DNA of 64,000 bases from NCBI GenBank assembly GCA_016802295.1, contig JAESIW010000180.1, positions 3,951,975 through 4,015,974 of the forward strand, in the 5' to 3' direction. Source of the stretch: Brachionus rotundiformis. Lineage: Eukaryota > Rotifera > Eurotatoria > Ploima > Brachionidae. Below are positions 9,981 to 21,500 of this stretch, in pieces. Below the pieces are notes generated by a model. The model ran no database searches. It was given only the letters and a program-made list of their open reading frames with translations, and was not told the DNA's origin. Position numbers and translations under genes: made by a program. Within the stretch, counting starts at the first letter, position 1, and every line of letters starts with the position of its first letter.

Positions 9981-9986
9981 TTTATT
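9981..9986 (-). terminator. Poly(A) signal AATAAA (minus strand)
   Basis: AATAAA on the minus strand, about 10 nt beyond the stop codon of the small secreted-peptide gene at 9997-10200. Confidence 0.5.
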
Positions 9987-9996
9987 TAAGAAAAAA

Positions 9997-10200
9997 TTAA
10001 ATTTCATTTTTTTTCTTGTGATTAAAAGAGGTAGTTGTTTTAAATGGTCGATCTTTTGACATTTTTCTCATATCTACTTCATTCCAATTTGCATCAATGA
10101 CATGAACTCCTGGAATTTTTCTAAAAATTGGCCGGCCACTATCTATCTGACTAGTCAAGCTCATAATTACCACTATAAAAATAATCAAATTGGTATTCAT
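9997..10200 (-). CDS. Small secreted protein, 67 aa
   Basis: A short open frame with a clear signal peptide (MNTNLIIFIVVIMSLTSQIDS). The mature part is about 46 residues, basic and without cysteine, starting GRPIFRKIPG and ending KKKNEI. No repeated peptide, amidation site (GKR/GRR) or known family motif is seen, so a neuropeptide role is possible but unsupported. A poly(A) signal sits immediately downstream. The LU-EGF gene follows on the same strand, its start 172 bp further on. The two are probably separate genes, since each has its own ATG and signal peptide. Confidence 0.55.
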   Translation of the reverse strand: MNTNLIIFIVVIMSLTSQIDSGRPIFRKIPGVHVIDANWNEVDMRKMSKDRPFKTTTSFNHKKKNEI

Positions 10201-10504
10201 TTTTGGTTTGAAAGTAATATTTAGTAAATAACAATAATTTACTATAAGTCTTAGTTTTCTTTAATATGATAATCAAACTGAGTATCACATAAGCTGGGTA
10301 TAAAATTTAATTTGATTACAAAATATCCAAATAGGCCTTTTAATTTTTTAAATATTTCAAACTGTTTTTAAATTAAAAAAAAATATTTTCTAACATCAAA
10401 TGAGAATAAAATTGTTTTATTTTTTGCCAGATGAATATGGCATGTTAAAATTTGGTTTCTTTTATTAGACTTCTGAAAAACATAAAATAATGCTCAGTTT
10501 CTGT

Positions 10505-10895
10505 TTTTTTTTACCAGCTAAGCTTTGAAAACATCAAAATTGGTTGAGTTGATCACAGTTTTTGGAAGTTTATGATCTGCACTTGATATCCAATTTAACA
10601 ACAAATTTTCCTGTCTTGATTTTTGCTTTATCTATCTTAATTTTGATATAATGTCTCCTCTTTAACTATGATGGTGGCTAATCCCAGAGTTTTTGAAAAA
10701 TTCCCAGTTCACCAGTCTAGTAATTAAGTCTTTTGCTAGGGAAAAATTTTCTTAAGGCATAAAAAATATTTGTTTCTTTGGGCTGTTTCGATTTGATTGA
10801 TGGATATTTTCAGTCTGGGATTCCAAAGCGGCACTGCAAAATTCAAATGGGATCTATTGAAAGTTGAATAAATAATGTTTGCTTTTTATTCAGTA
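10505..10895 (-). mobile_element. Decayed LINE reverse-transcriptase 3' fragment
   Basis: Read on the minus strand, with several frameshifts and stops, the region carries the C-terminal signature of CR1/Jockey ORF2 proteins in the right order. These are NRSHLNFAVPLWNPRLK (compare RPHLEFAISSW in the intact LINE at 7544-7580), KTLGLATI, and LLNWISSADHKLPKTVINSTNF (compare VWNSLPQYIVNSESI). It is a 5'-truncated, old insertion with no coding capacity. Confidence 0.65.
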
Positions 10896-13800
10896 AATCA
10901 AGTGAATCTAATTAGAAATTCACCATTCACTACACTAGTTAATTATATTTATTATGTTATGAAGGTAAAAAATCTTGGTTTTTTTATAAAAAAATAATTA
11001 AAATTTTGATTCAGATTAAAATAAATGAACAAATCTTAAAGAGTATCTAATCGTTTCAATGATTATATTTTATTTGATTTATTTTGATTTTAGACCAAGA
11101 ATTAATTTGTTGTCAATTCACATATTTTTTTAAAATCATAAGAATTCAAAATTAAAAGCTTTTATTTTTGTTTAGAAATAATTATCTCAAAATTAATTTC
11201 TAGACTCAATTTTGTTAGGTCTGAAATTTCTATTGTAAATTAGAAATAATTTCGATAATTTTGGTAGATAATTATCAAAGCAACTCATTGAATAGTTCAA
11301 TGTAGACAACATGAGTGTAAGATATTGCTAGGGTTTTAATCTCAACCTTTTATAAAATAGTAAATAAATAAAAAACTAATTCATTTATATAATTGTTTAT
11401 AAAAGAAAAAAGATTAATTTAATAATGAAACAAAATGGTCTAAAATTTTACTTCAAAATAATAGTACCTTGGAGAGTAACATTAGACGTCTAAATGCTTA
11501 AAAATAAATTTTCTTTTGACTAATGAGTTAAAAAATTAATAAATAATTAGAATTTGGTAAATAAATCAATCTCTAAAATTAGTTAAACTTTAAATATATA
11601 TTGTGATTTTTTATCGGTAATGGCAAAAAATTAATTTTTAATGCCTGCTTTTCAAATTTATAACATTTGAATTTATTTTTAAAATGAATGATGCTTTTAA
11701 AATATTAAGTTATACCAAGAAAAAAGTTTTTAAATAAATTACCCATTTTTATTTTTAAAATTATTACTAAAATAAGCAATTAGGCTAATGAATCTTAAAT
11801 TATTCAACAACTAACCTTTTTATTATATAGTTACATCACTACAGAAGAGAAGTTAATTAAATTGATAAGGCTAAAACCTTATGAAACAAAGTATTAGCTC
11901 ATTTCATTATGGTCTAAAATTGTTTACCAAAGTGCTAATAAATCAATGGAAAAAAATCTTAAAATTTATTTAGAAGCGAGCTGCTAAATTGTAATTTCAA
12001 TAGTTATTAGATTTTGGTTATTTTGAGCAAATATATTTTTAATATAAGTTTTTTTATTAATATTAAAAAACTTGTTTGTTTTGGCTGGAAAGATAATCCA
12101 AAATTGTAAAAAACAAAAATACTTTCTTCTTGATGTTCCAAACAATTATGTTTTTTTAAAAAAATTATTGTAAATTTCCAAATCAATTAGAATCATTTGT
12201 GCATTTTGAGCCAAAAATAATTAAATAATTGGCATTTGTAAAATACTAAATGAAATAATAGACAGGCTGAAAGGATGAAACAATTTAAATTTCATTATTA
12301 GATTTATTTTTTTTTAATTATCTACTTAAATTTTTTTTACTCTTGCTCTTTTATTGAATAGGGAAGAAGCAAATTTTTAAAATCAAAATAAAGAATCAAT
12401 TTAATCCTTATTATATTTTGATTTATAGCGTTATAAATATCTCGTTTTTCAATTCAATTAAAATAGTTAAGAATTGCTAATATAACAACTTTGTTCCCAT
12501 ATCAATAAAAAAATTCCGAAAGCTAGCGTAATGCAACTAATCAAGGTTAGCTGTAAAACTTTATACAGCTAAGAAATCTTTCGCTGCTAAAAGTTAAGAA
12601 CATATTTTTTAAGCATTTTATATGATCCTAAAAGATAACTAAAAGATAATAAACATCAAAACAAATCTAGATTTTTTCATATCCAGTGCTACGAGGTATG
12701 ATTACACTCTCGTTCGTTTTATTCCTAGGCTCCTGGAAGATTAAAGATATGATAGCTAAATGTTCTTATATTTTTAAAGATTATCTGAACATTATCTCGT
12801 GTGAATAAAAGTTAATTAAAATTTCTAGATTTAACAAAAAATCCTCTTACTAATTTTAAAATTACCTATCAAATGTTGAAATTATTTTTCCAAGAGGCTG
12901 TCTGACTAGAAAATGTATGCTAAGGAAAATCGTTGATAAAATATATTCCACTTTATCTTTCTAAAATTAAAAATAGATTATCAAATTTTACAAATGTAGA
13001 AACTATTTGATACTTATCATATCCGAATAGAATCTAATTAATATTAACAGATTTAATAGTATATTTTTTCATAGCTAATTTTCGTATTTTTCAAATATTT
13101 AGATTAATTGCAGAAGTAATATTGATAAAAATTAATAAAAATGAATTATAATTCATAGATTTTTATTAATATAGATAAAAAAAAATTATGCAAATGAGAC
13201 AATAGTGTTTGATCTTCGAAGACTTTCCATATTTGATAATAATTATTGGCAGTTTTTTAATCTTTTTTAGCTTAAATTTTTCCAATTTGCACTCAATTAG
13301 TATCTCTCCATTTTGGTTTAATTTTCAAGACTTATTATCAAAATAAAATACATATTAATATTAAAGTTTTGTCAAATATCTAGAAAAGATTTAGATCCAT
13401 ATATTTTCTCTTGATGCGAAGTCGTGAAATTGCTTTTCATTTTTTTTTCAAAGTTAACATTAGATAAAATTTAATTTATTTTTTGTTTTTATTAAATTAA
13501 ATCATTTCATTTCGAAAATCAAATCAGCATGTAAAAATGCAAAATTATATTATCTGAACAAAATATAATTTATTATCTCACCAATAACCTTGCCTCGGGG
13601 ATCTGACTTGTTTGCTAAAATTGATTATTTATTATTTATCTTTGAGTGAAAATAATTCTCTGATAGATATAGTTACACTTAAATAAAACACATACAGTTA
13701 TACATTTTATAAATATGATAGTGTATTCGCTTATGATAAAACTTTCAAGGAAATAAAATGTTTTCCAGCAACGTTATGTTTATTTTTCGACTTAATTTAT

Positions 13801-15239
13801 TTCAAATTAATCTCTTAAATAATCTTGTGAAAAGTAGATATTGCTTAATGAAATTAATAATCATTAGGATGATTTCGACTATCTCTTTATAAAAACACGT
13901 AGCTCTTTGATTTTTCTGTAACCTAGATCGTTAGGAACAAACTCTAATTAGAACTAATTTGATTTCAAATGCAAATTTTAGTACAAAAGAAATAATTTTT
14001 GCCATTATTTAATTCCTTACACATTTAATTCATTTGAGTAAACATTAATTTAAATTTGAAATTATGTGACTTGTTCAACATCAGCAGTATTTGATTTCAT
14101 TATATGTCATTCATTTCTGAAATTTATTTCTGAAAACTTAAAGGTTTTCAGTCAAAAAAAATGTAATTAACATCGTTGTATTTAAGTTACAAGTTAAAAA
14201 GAAAAACTTAAAAATGAACAATATTATTGTTTAAGTCGACAACTAATTAAAAAATTTTATAAATTGTTTCAATTCAATGAAAATAAATGACATTTGAGGG
14301 GAGGGGGGATAAAAAGTCATTATTTATCAATGAAAACGTCAATCGGAATTTATTTAATTTTTTATTAATTTAGTTTTATTGAAGAGAAATATTCCTATTA
14401 AGTCAAATAAAAATCCAATTCTAGGTAAACCGTGCGACTTTTTTCACAAGAGATAATTCTTTATTTTTATTTTTGCTAAATCAGTAACTTTGGGAATAAA
14501 AAAGTAAAAAAAGAATTCTAGGGAAATCAAAATTGTCAAGCATTTAATCATAAAAGCCAAAATTTTTATTTTATTTATAAAAAATAGAGCTGATTTTTTG
14601 TAAGATCTAAGAGCCATTTTTTCATTAACATCTTTTTATTCGAATATTTTAAAAAAGTTTTGTTTTAAGCTTTTGATTTTGGCATAAGGTAATCTACTTA
14701 TTCTTTTTTCAACCATATTATATTAAAAGAACTGATTTACTGATATTTTTTTATAGCTGCATATCTAACAATCATTCGGAAACAATTATTCATTATTAAA
14801 TTATTAGACCTGGATTATTTAAATCGCTTAAAAATAGAAATGCTGAACATTCTGTGAAAACAATTTATCAATTTTATTTTATTTCACATTTTGAATCATT
14901 AAAGGTATAATGAGTTAGATAAAAATTTAAATGCTTAATTTTGCACTGATTGGAACATATCTATCAAATGAAAAGAAAAACGGAAATCCCAAAAATTATC
15001 TAAGGCTAAAAAATGTCAACCTAAATTCCATTTTTGATTAAATTATCATTATACTATTACACTATTATTAACTGAATTACATATTCTTAAAAAAGGTAAA
15101 ATAATAGCTATGAAACAAGATATATAACTAAAATATATAGATTTTATTTTAATACAGTAAAATAATATATAATTAAGAAAATATTAAATTTTATTTTTTA
15201 ATTTGTGTCTATTTCTAAATTAAGAGCTTTAAGATAAAT
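10896..15239. other. Long intergenic region
   Basis: More than 4 kb of AT-rich DNA upstream of the KChIP gene. I find no recognisable exon, RNA gene or repeat with clear ends. A G-run (GGGGAGGGGGG at about 14298-14308) stands out against the background. The promoter of the first KChIP exon (15240) should lie at the right end. Confidence 0.4.
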
Positions 15240-15513
15240 ATGATACACTCATCACAGGCAAGCAATGTGAGAACAAATTACCACAAGCCTCATACATCCA
15301 ATTATTCAAGAAGATCGACAGTTATCTCTGTTCACCGACCAACTCTAGGAGTCAGAGGAAATTCGATCAACTCATCGCTATTGGATGGACATGACGATCA
15401 TGTAAAATCAGGCAAAATTGGTGAAAAAAAGTCCTGCTTTAGCTACACTGGTCTAAAGCGTCAAATAACCAGCTCTATTATGAATGCCTTGCGAAACATT
15501 AACCAAACTGAAG
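15240..15513 (+). other. KCNIP: KChIP first exon A (91-aa N-terminus)
   Basis: The ATG at 15240 opens a frame rich in Ser, Asn, His and Arg, ending QTEG before a strong donor AAG|GTAAGA. It ends in phase 1 and joins 24314 to read GAG (Glu). No myristoylation or palmitoylation motif is seen. It is rather hydrophilic and basic. Confidence 0.65.
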
Positions 15514-18500
15514 GTAAGAAACCATTTTTTCTTCTCATTATTAATTACACCTATTAAACCTATTTAACTCTTTTAAACTACATCAATTATCTTAAATTAA
15601 TGAAATCAAAGAAACTAGATTTTGAAAATCAGTTTTTTTTTGTATATTAAAAGAATAACAACTTTTTGGTCAGTAATTTGGGAATTTATAAATTGTAAAA
15701 TTGAAAAATTTAGGGTCCAATATTCAATGGTAAAGCCTAGATAACCTAGATACCTAGATAATTCATTCCATTATTTTTTTTAAATTTTGTATTAAAATTT
15801 TTCTTTAAGGAAAAAATATTCTAAAACTAACTGTCAAACTTTTTAACTTAATCAGCATTTTTTTGAATCTTGTTTGATTATTTTGGTAGCTGACGCTCAA
15901 TTTTCTCCAACCCTAGGATGTTCTACGGATGACTTTAAAAGATGAAATACTTTTCAGTTCGAGATAAATGGAAAATTTTTGCTGATGCATTTTGGCAATT
16001 TTAATGTTTCTTTTTAGTTCTAGCTGTGTTAATATTTAATAAGCTTCATTATCATTTATTCATATGATGCCCACATGGGACATAAATTTAACATAAGGAA
16101 CTAACATTTTTTCGAAAAGTTCCAATTTGGCTATGTTGATTCAAGAATGAAAAATAAATTTCTTTGTAAAATTTAATAAAGGTTGATGGTAAAGTAAATT
16201 TAATTGAATTTTTTCGGATTATTAAATATTACATTAACTAGCTTGAAAGTCAAACCTTATTTGTGAAAATAAAAAAAAAGTGTTTTGTTCTCAATTACTT
16301 AATATTAAAAGTCGAAAATAAATATTGATTTTGAAACCAACTAAAATCTTTGGCTTAATGAATTGAGTATTTTTGAATTGTAAATTGGTAGTCTGCAGGG
16401 AAAAAAAACACATTCCGCTTAAATGAAAAAGTATAAAAAAAATTTATTTAACTACGAAGAAAAGAGAGCATATTTTGTTTGTTTAAAAAAATTAAAATTA
16501 AAAGTTAAGGCTTTACACTAAAACGAATTTAATCGAATTTTAAATATAATCAATTACCCAAGCGATTTTTTTTAAAATACTAATTTATTCAGCTGTTGAT
16601 AATTTTTAATCTTGTGAGAAAAAAAAGAATATTTCAAATTTTTGGCAAAATTAAAAAAAGGAAAAAAAAATATTATTAAATTTAAGATTTTGTCTCAGTG
16701 AGAGCTAATTTAGTCGACTTTTGTTTAATCCTTATTAAAATTTCCTTAAACGCAGATAACTTAAAAGTGTTTACTTAACTCAAACATGTAATGTCACTTA
16801 AGCATTTTAGTTTATATTAAAGATAATTAACATTATTTCTAAAATATTTCATGGGCTTATTTATTCAGGGATCTATCAAGTTTTATTAAAAGCATGCTAA
16901 AATCTTTATTTCTTTATCAAATTTCTTTCGCGTTTTGCCAATAGTCAAGAATATTAGTTGGGATTTTTCTACTCAACCTGCAGATATTTCCTTATGTAAA
17001 TTAAAAATCCCATATTAAGCTTGGAATATTGGTTTATTATTTGTTTCCAAGATCAAATGTGCTTTTAATTAAAACCAAAATAAGCAAAAAGTTTTAAATT
17101 CTTGCAATATTTGTTTTTAAAGCAAATAAAAACTGATCATTATTTATGTGTTATCGATGCAATGATTTATCTTTAAGTCTTATTAAAAAATTGTAAACCT
17201 TTGATTAAATCAGGTCTAATTTGTTATACAAAAGTTTGATCAAATTAGCTCAATATTTTTATATGAATTTTCTTTTTTGTTTTTTTAAATATGGCGAATA
17301 AAGTCTAATTAGCTTAGATTAAATGCTCTTTGATACATTGTTTATGAATAAAAAAGAATGGCAAAGCTCTTGGATCAATTGAAGTCGATATTTGCAATGA
17401 ATGGTAATTAAAAAAATTAATTTTTTCCATTTATCTTATTAGTTGTTTTTATTATTGTTGATTATTTATTAAATTTAATCACAAATTTATTCATCGAAAA
17501 GTCAAAAGTCGATTTAATAGAAAACTAAACTTGAATAATTTAATTAACTGATAGAAAACTAAAATAAACTTAATTATAAAAAATTTATTCCAAAGGAATT
17601 TTCTGAAAAATTTAATCGTTTTTGTTAATTTAATTTTTGAAATGGGCACCGCATTAACTACTATTAATTCGAATATTGTTTCACAAAGAGGTATATTTTG
17701 GATTTAATATTTGGTTTTAAGTTTGTTCTGGCAATGAATGCACGATTCCTTTGCTATTTGCATGTTTTCCAATGTTCTAACACTTAATAAGGTCGTTTTA
17801 GTGATTAGCATTTAGCTTAAAATATATATTTAGTTCTGTATATTGTTTTAAAAGACTAAAGCCTACTTTTAATACATTTAACTGCTTTTAAATGGATTAT
17901 TTTTATCAACAATCAATTTGTTCTTACTTAAAATATATTTAAAGTACAGATTCATAAATAGTACATATAAAAATTTTTATTAAATTTTATGTAAATATAA
18001 ATTTAAAGCCAAAAGTACAAAAGTAAATTAGTTTATTAATTATTTAACTCTTTTATTCGCATAAAAAATACCTTACAAATGATCAATCTTTTTATTTTTT
18101 TGCTTTTTTTAAATAATTAAAAGCAATCAATTCAATGAAATTAAATTATTATTTTAGTCAAGTTGTATAATTAAAAAAGTCAAGTTTAAATTTATCAACG
18201 AAATTGGCATATTTTCTCAAAGCTCTTTCTAAATATTCAGCAAAACTCTTTATCAGCATAACAAAATAAAAATATGCCTAATTGATAAGATCGTCCGGAA
18301 TTTGATAAAAAACTATTTTCATGACTGTCAAACTTAATTTAAAATATCACAAAGATCATTTATATATAAATATATATTTGTATAAGTAATATGAAAAGTG
18401 AGGCTAAATGTTTTTAACTTAATAAGGAAATGAGTGACGCTAATTTATTTAAAGTTTTAATTAAATTTAAACAAATCTTGACTATGATAAAAATTTAGTT

Positions 18501-21500
18501 CCTAGTAGATATGGTTAGCTTCAATGCATCAAGGAATAATTTCTTCTCCTCTGAAAAATAGTGGAGACGGCTATTGTTGAGCCTATTAATTGCTTTAATT
18601 TTTGATCATTTTTGTTCCAAATTCCCACAATTAATTTAACCAAAATTAAACTCATTAGATAATGAATTTTTTTCAATTTTTATTCTACCAGAGGGAATAT
18701 AATCTTTATTAAATCTGCTTAAGGATCAACGCTCGATGACAAAGTAAAAGAATACTCTTAGAAATTAGCATTGTCGTTTTCCATAGCTCTAGACACATAC
18801 ACCAACAATTATGTCTAAAAATAAGCCTTTAACATAGCAAAAATTAATCCAGATAACACTTGACACCCATAATAATTTTTTTTTTGGTAAAGAAATTTTA
18901 TATCTGCAAATAATTAGAAGAAAAGTAGAAATCACGTCAGTTCCCGAATCAAATTTCTTACAACTTATCCTCCTAATCATTAGATGGATTAAGAATTCTC
19001 ATTATTAGAAGGGTCTGAGAATTAAAGCAAAAATCTTATAAACGAGATAAATGTTAACTTTATCTTTTCCAAGTTCCTAAAAGATTCTTCAAATATTCAA
19101 TATTATATGAACCTTTTAAAAAAGAAAACTATTTTTAATAGTTTGCTTACGAAATACGTAAGTAAATGTAAGCACTTCAGCTGCCAAACCAATCTTTTTG
19201 TGCATGATTTATATTCAGAGAAAAGGCTGATTAAGTCAAATGGATTTATCTTTAGGCACTTTTCCATTTTTCAACAGCGGAATTCTAAATTTCGTCGTAT
19301 TTTGTATTTAAATAAAAATCCTTGTTTCTATATAATGGAAAGGAAATTTCATTCATGTTGATATAATATTGGAGTTTTGTCTTTTAATCACGAACAATTT
19401 TTGGCTAAATTAATTCCCATTAAATAAAATTATTTTACCTTCAAAAATCGAATGCGTAATTTAATTTTTAAATCGGTTTATAATTAGCTTTATTAATTCA
19501 AAAGATTTACTTATTAAAAAATTATTTTAATTAAGTTTAAATTAATATTTGACAAAAAACCGAAACCATCTGGTTTACATGAATTTTTTTTCGGAATTTT
19601 TTTTTTTATTTTGTTTCATTATTTTCTTTAGTTAATAGAGCTAAAATTACAAAATATTGACAGTAAAAAAAAACTTAAAAAACATTATTACATTTTAAAA
19701 TGGAATCGTCAAGTACTTCAAAAAAAGGTTTGTTGTCTAAGTGTGGTTTCTTAATTAAATTTTGTATGAATTCTCAAACAAAGCGTCTCTTCTAATTAAA
19801 ATTAAAAACTTGGAATATTGTTTTTAAATTTTTAAAATTTTACCAATCGATTCAAAATGTACCAACGAACTTATGATTTTGTCTATCGATTTAAATCAAG
19901 TATTTATTGTTATTATGTTAATCTTTATCTCTCTGCCTATCCATCTCTCTCTCTCTCTCTTCTAAGATTTGATTTATAATTTTACATAATTGAAGACTGA
20001 ATAAAAAATTTATTTTAAAATTCATTCAAAATGACAATTAGAATTTTTTTAAATACCAATTCTTTTATTGTTTAATTAAAAATGAACCAAGATATCAATT
20101 TTTGTAAATAATTATTGAAATTAATTAAAAAATATCAAATATAATTTTTATTTAAAGTCTATTCAGCAATTATCTAATTTTTGATTTGCTTTTTAATTAT
20201 TTCGACAAATAGAAGATTTATCGATTTTAGGACACTCAAACGAAGAGCAAATTTTAATTTGGTATTATGATAAAAACAGTGCTTTATTTTTAATCTACCT
20301 TGAAGGGAAATTTTGTCTTAAGCTTTATAGAAGTAAAATCAGATATTTTTTTTATTAAAAATTTTTAAATAAAATGACATATTCAATTGTTTCGTTCATA
20401 AATATTGATTTTTTTTTCATTGATGCTACCAAAATTGGATGAACTCTTAAACAATTTTGTTTTTAATTTATTTGAGATTGAGATTTATTTATTAATTTAA
20501 TTGTAGCATAATAGGAAAAATGCTGCTTTGTTTTCAAATTTAATCAATCATTGCAAAAGTTAATGATAAAATAATTTTATTAAAATTTATGAACAAAAAA
20601 TAAGAACTATTGTTTCACTTAAGTTAAGATTCTTCTCTATAATCTATAATTCTTTTTTCTAGTCTGTTTAAAACCGTCTATAATCACTTTGATTAAGAAT
20701 TTTGTTTAAAAACATTCTTAATTTTTAAATGAAGCAATGGCAAATTGTGTCCCGAGGCTTTCGTGCCAGGTCTACAGATTATTCTGAGTAACTGACAGAA
20801 TATTATGCATTTTAAATTAATAAAAGATAATTGATTTTTGAGGGAAACGATATATCCTGTAGCGAAAAAATCACGGAACGAAAAAAATTAATCAAGCCTA
20901 GGAAAAAAATCTATCTAAGGCAGTTATTGATTCTAATTTAAACGAAATTGGATAGTTTTATTAGCAAGAAAATAGTGGTAGTTTGAAAAGGAACGAAAAT
21001 CCTGAGTTCATTTTTCAACTTGAAAGGTTTCAATTTGTTATATAGCAAAAGATTAATAAAAATAAATAGATATATTTTTGATTAAAAAAAAGCTAATAAC
21101 AAATCTCATGATAACCATGATTTTTATCTTTAATAATTTCTCGTTTCCTAGATTAAACCATTATAGTGTAGTCGCTAAATTATAGTGTAGAGTTAAAAAA
21201 TTTTCCTCCTAATTAATATATAATCTAATTTTACGATACTCATTCGAACAAATATATTCCATATATTTCATTACTCAATGATTCTTTAGAAAATTTTTTA
21301 ATTAAATTATGTATATGTTTTAAAACTAGACTTAACAAGCCAGCACTTTGTTAAAACTGGCTTCAACTTTAAAATTTAATAATAAACCTATTATCTAACA
21401 ATTAAATTTAATTAGTTCTATTAAACTAGTTTGGCGTCGATTTGATCAAAAACAGAATTTTTATTTTGTGTTTAGTTCGGATAGGAATTATTTATAATAC

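Noticed and set aside
14298..14308. G-run as a G-quadruplex
   Set aside because: Only two adjacent G tracts; four are needed.
18789..19361. Short open stretches on both strands inside the large KChIP intron
   Set aside because: AT-driven composition, no splice partners, no similarity; overlap with intron sequence.
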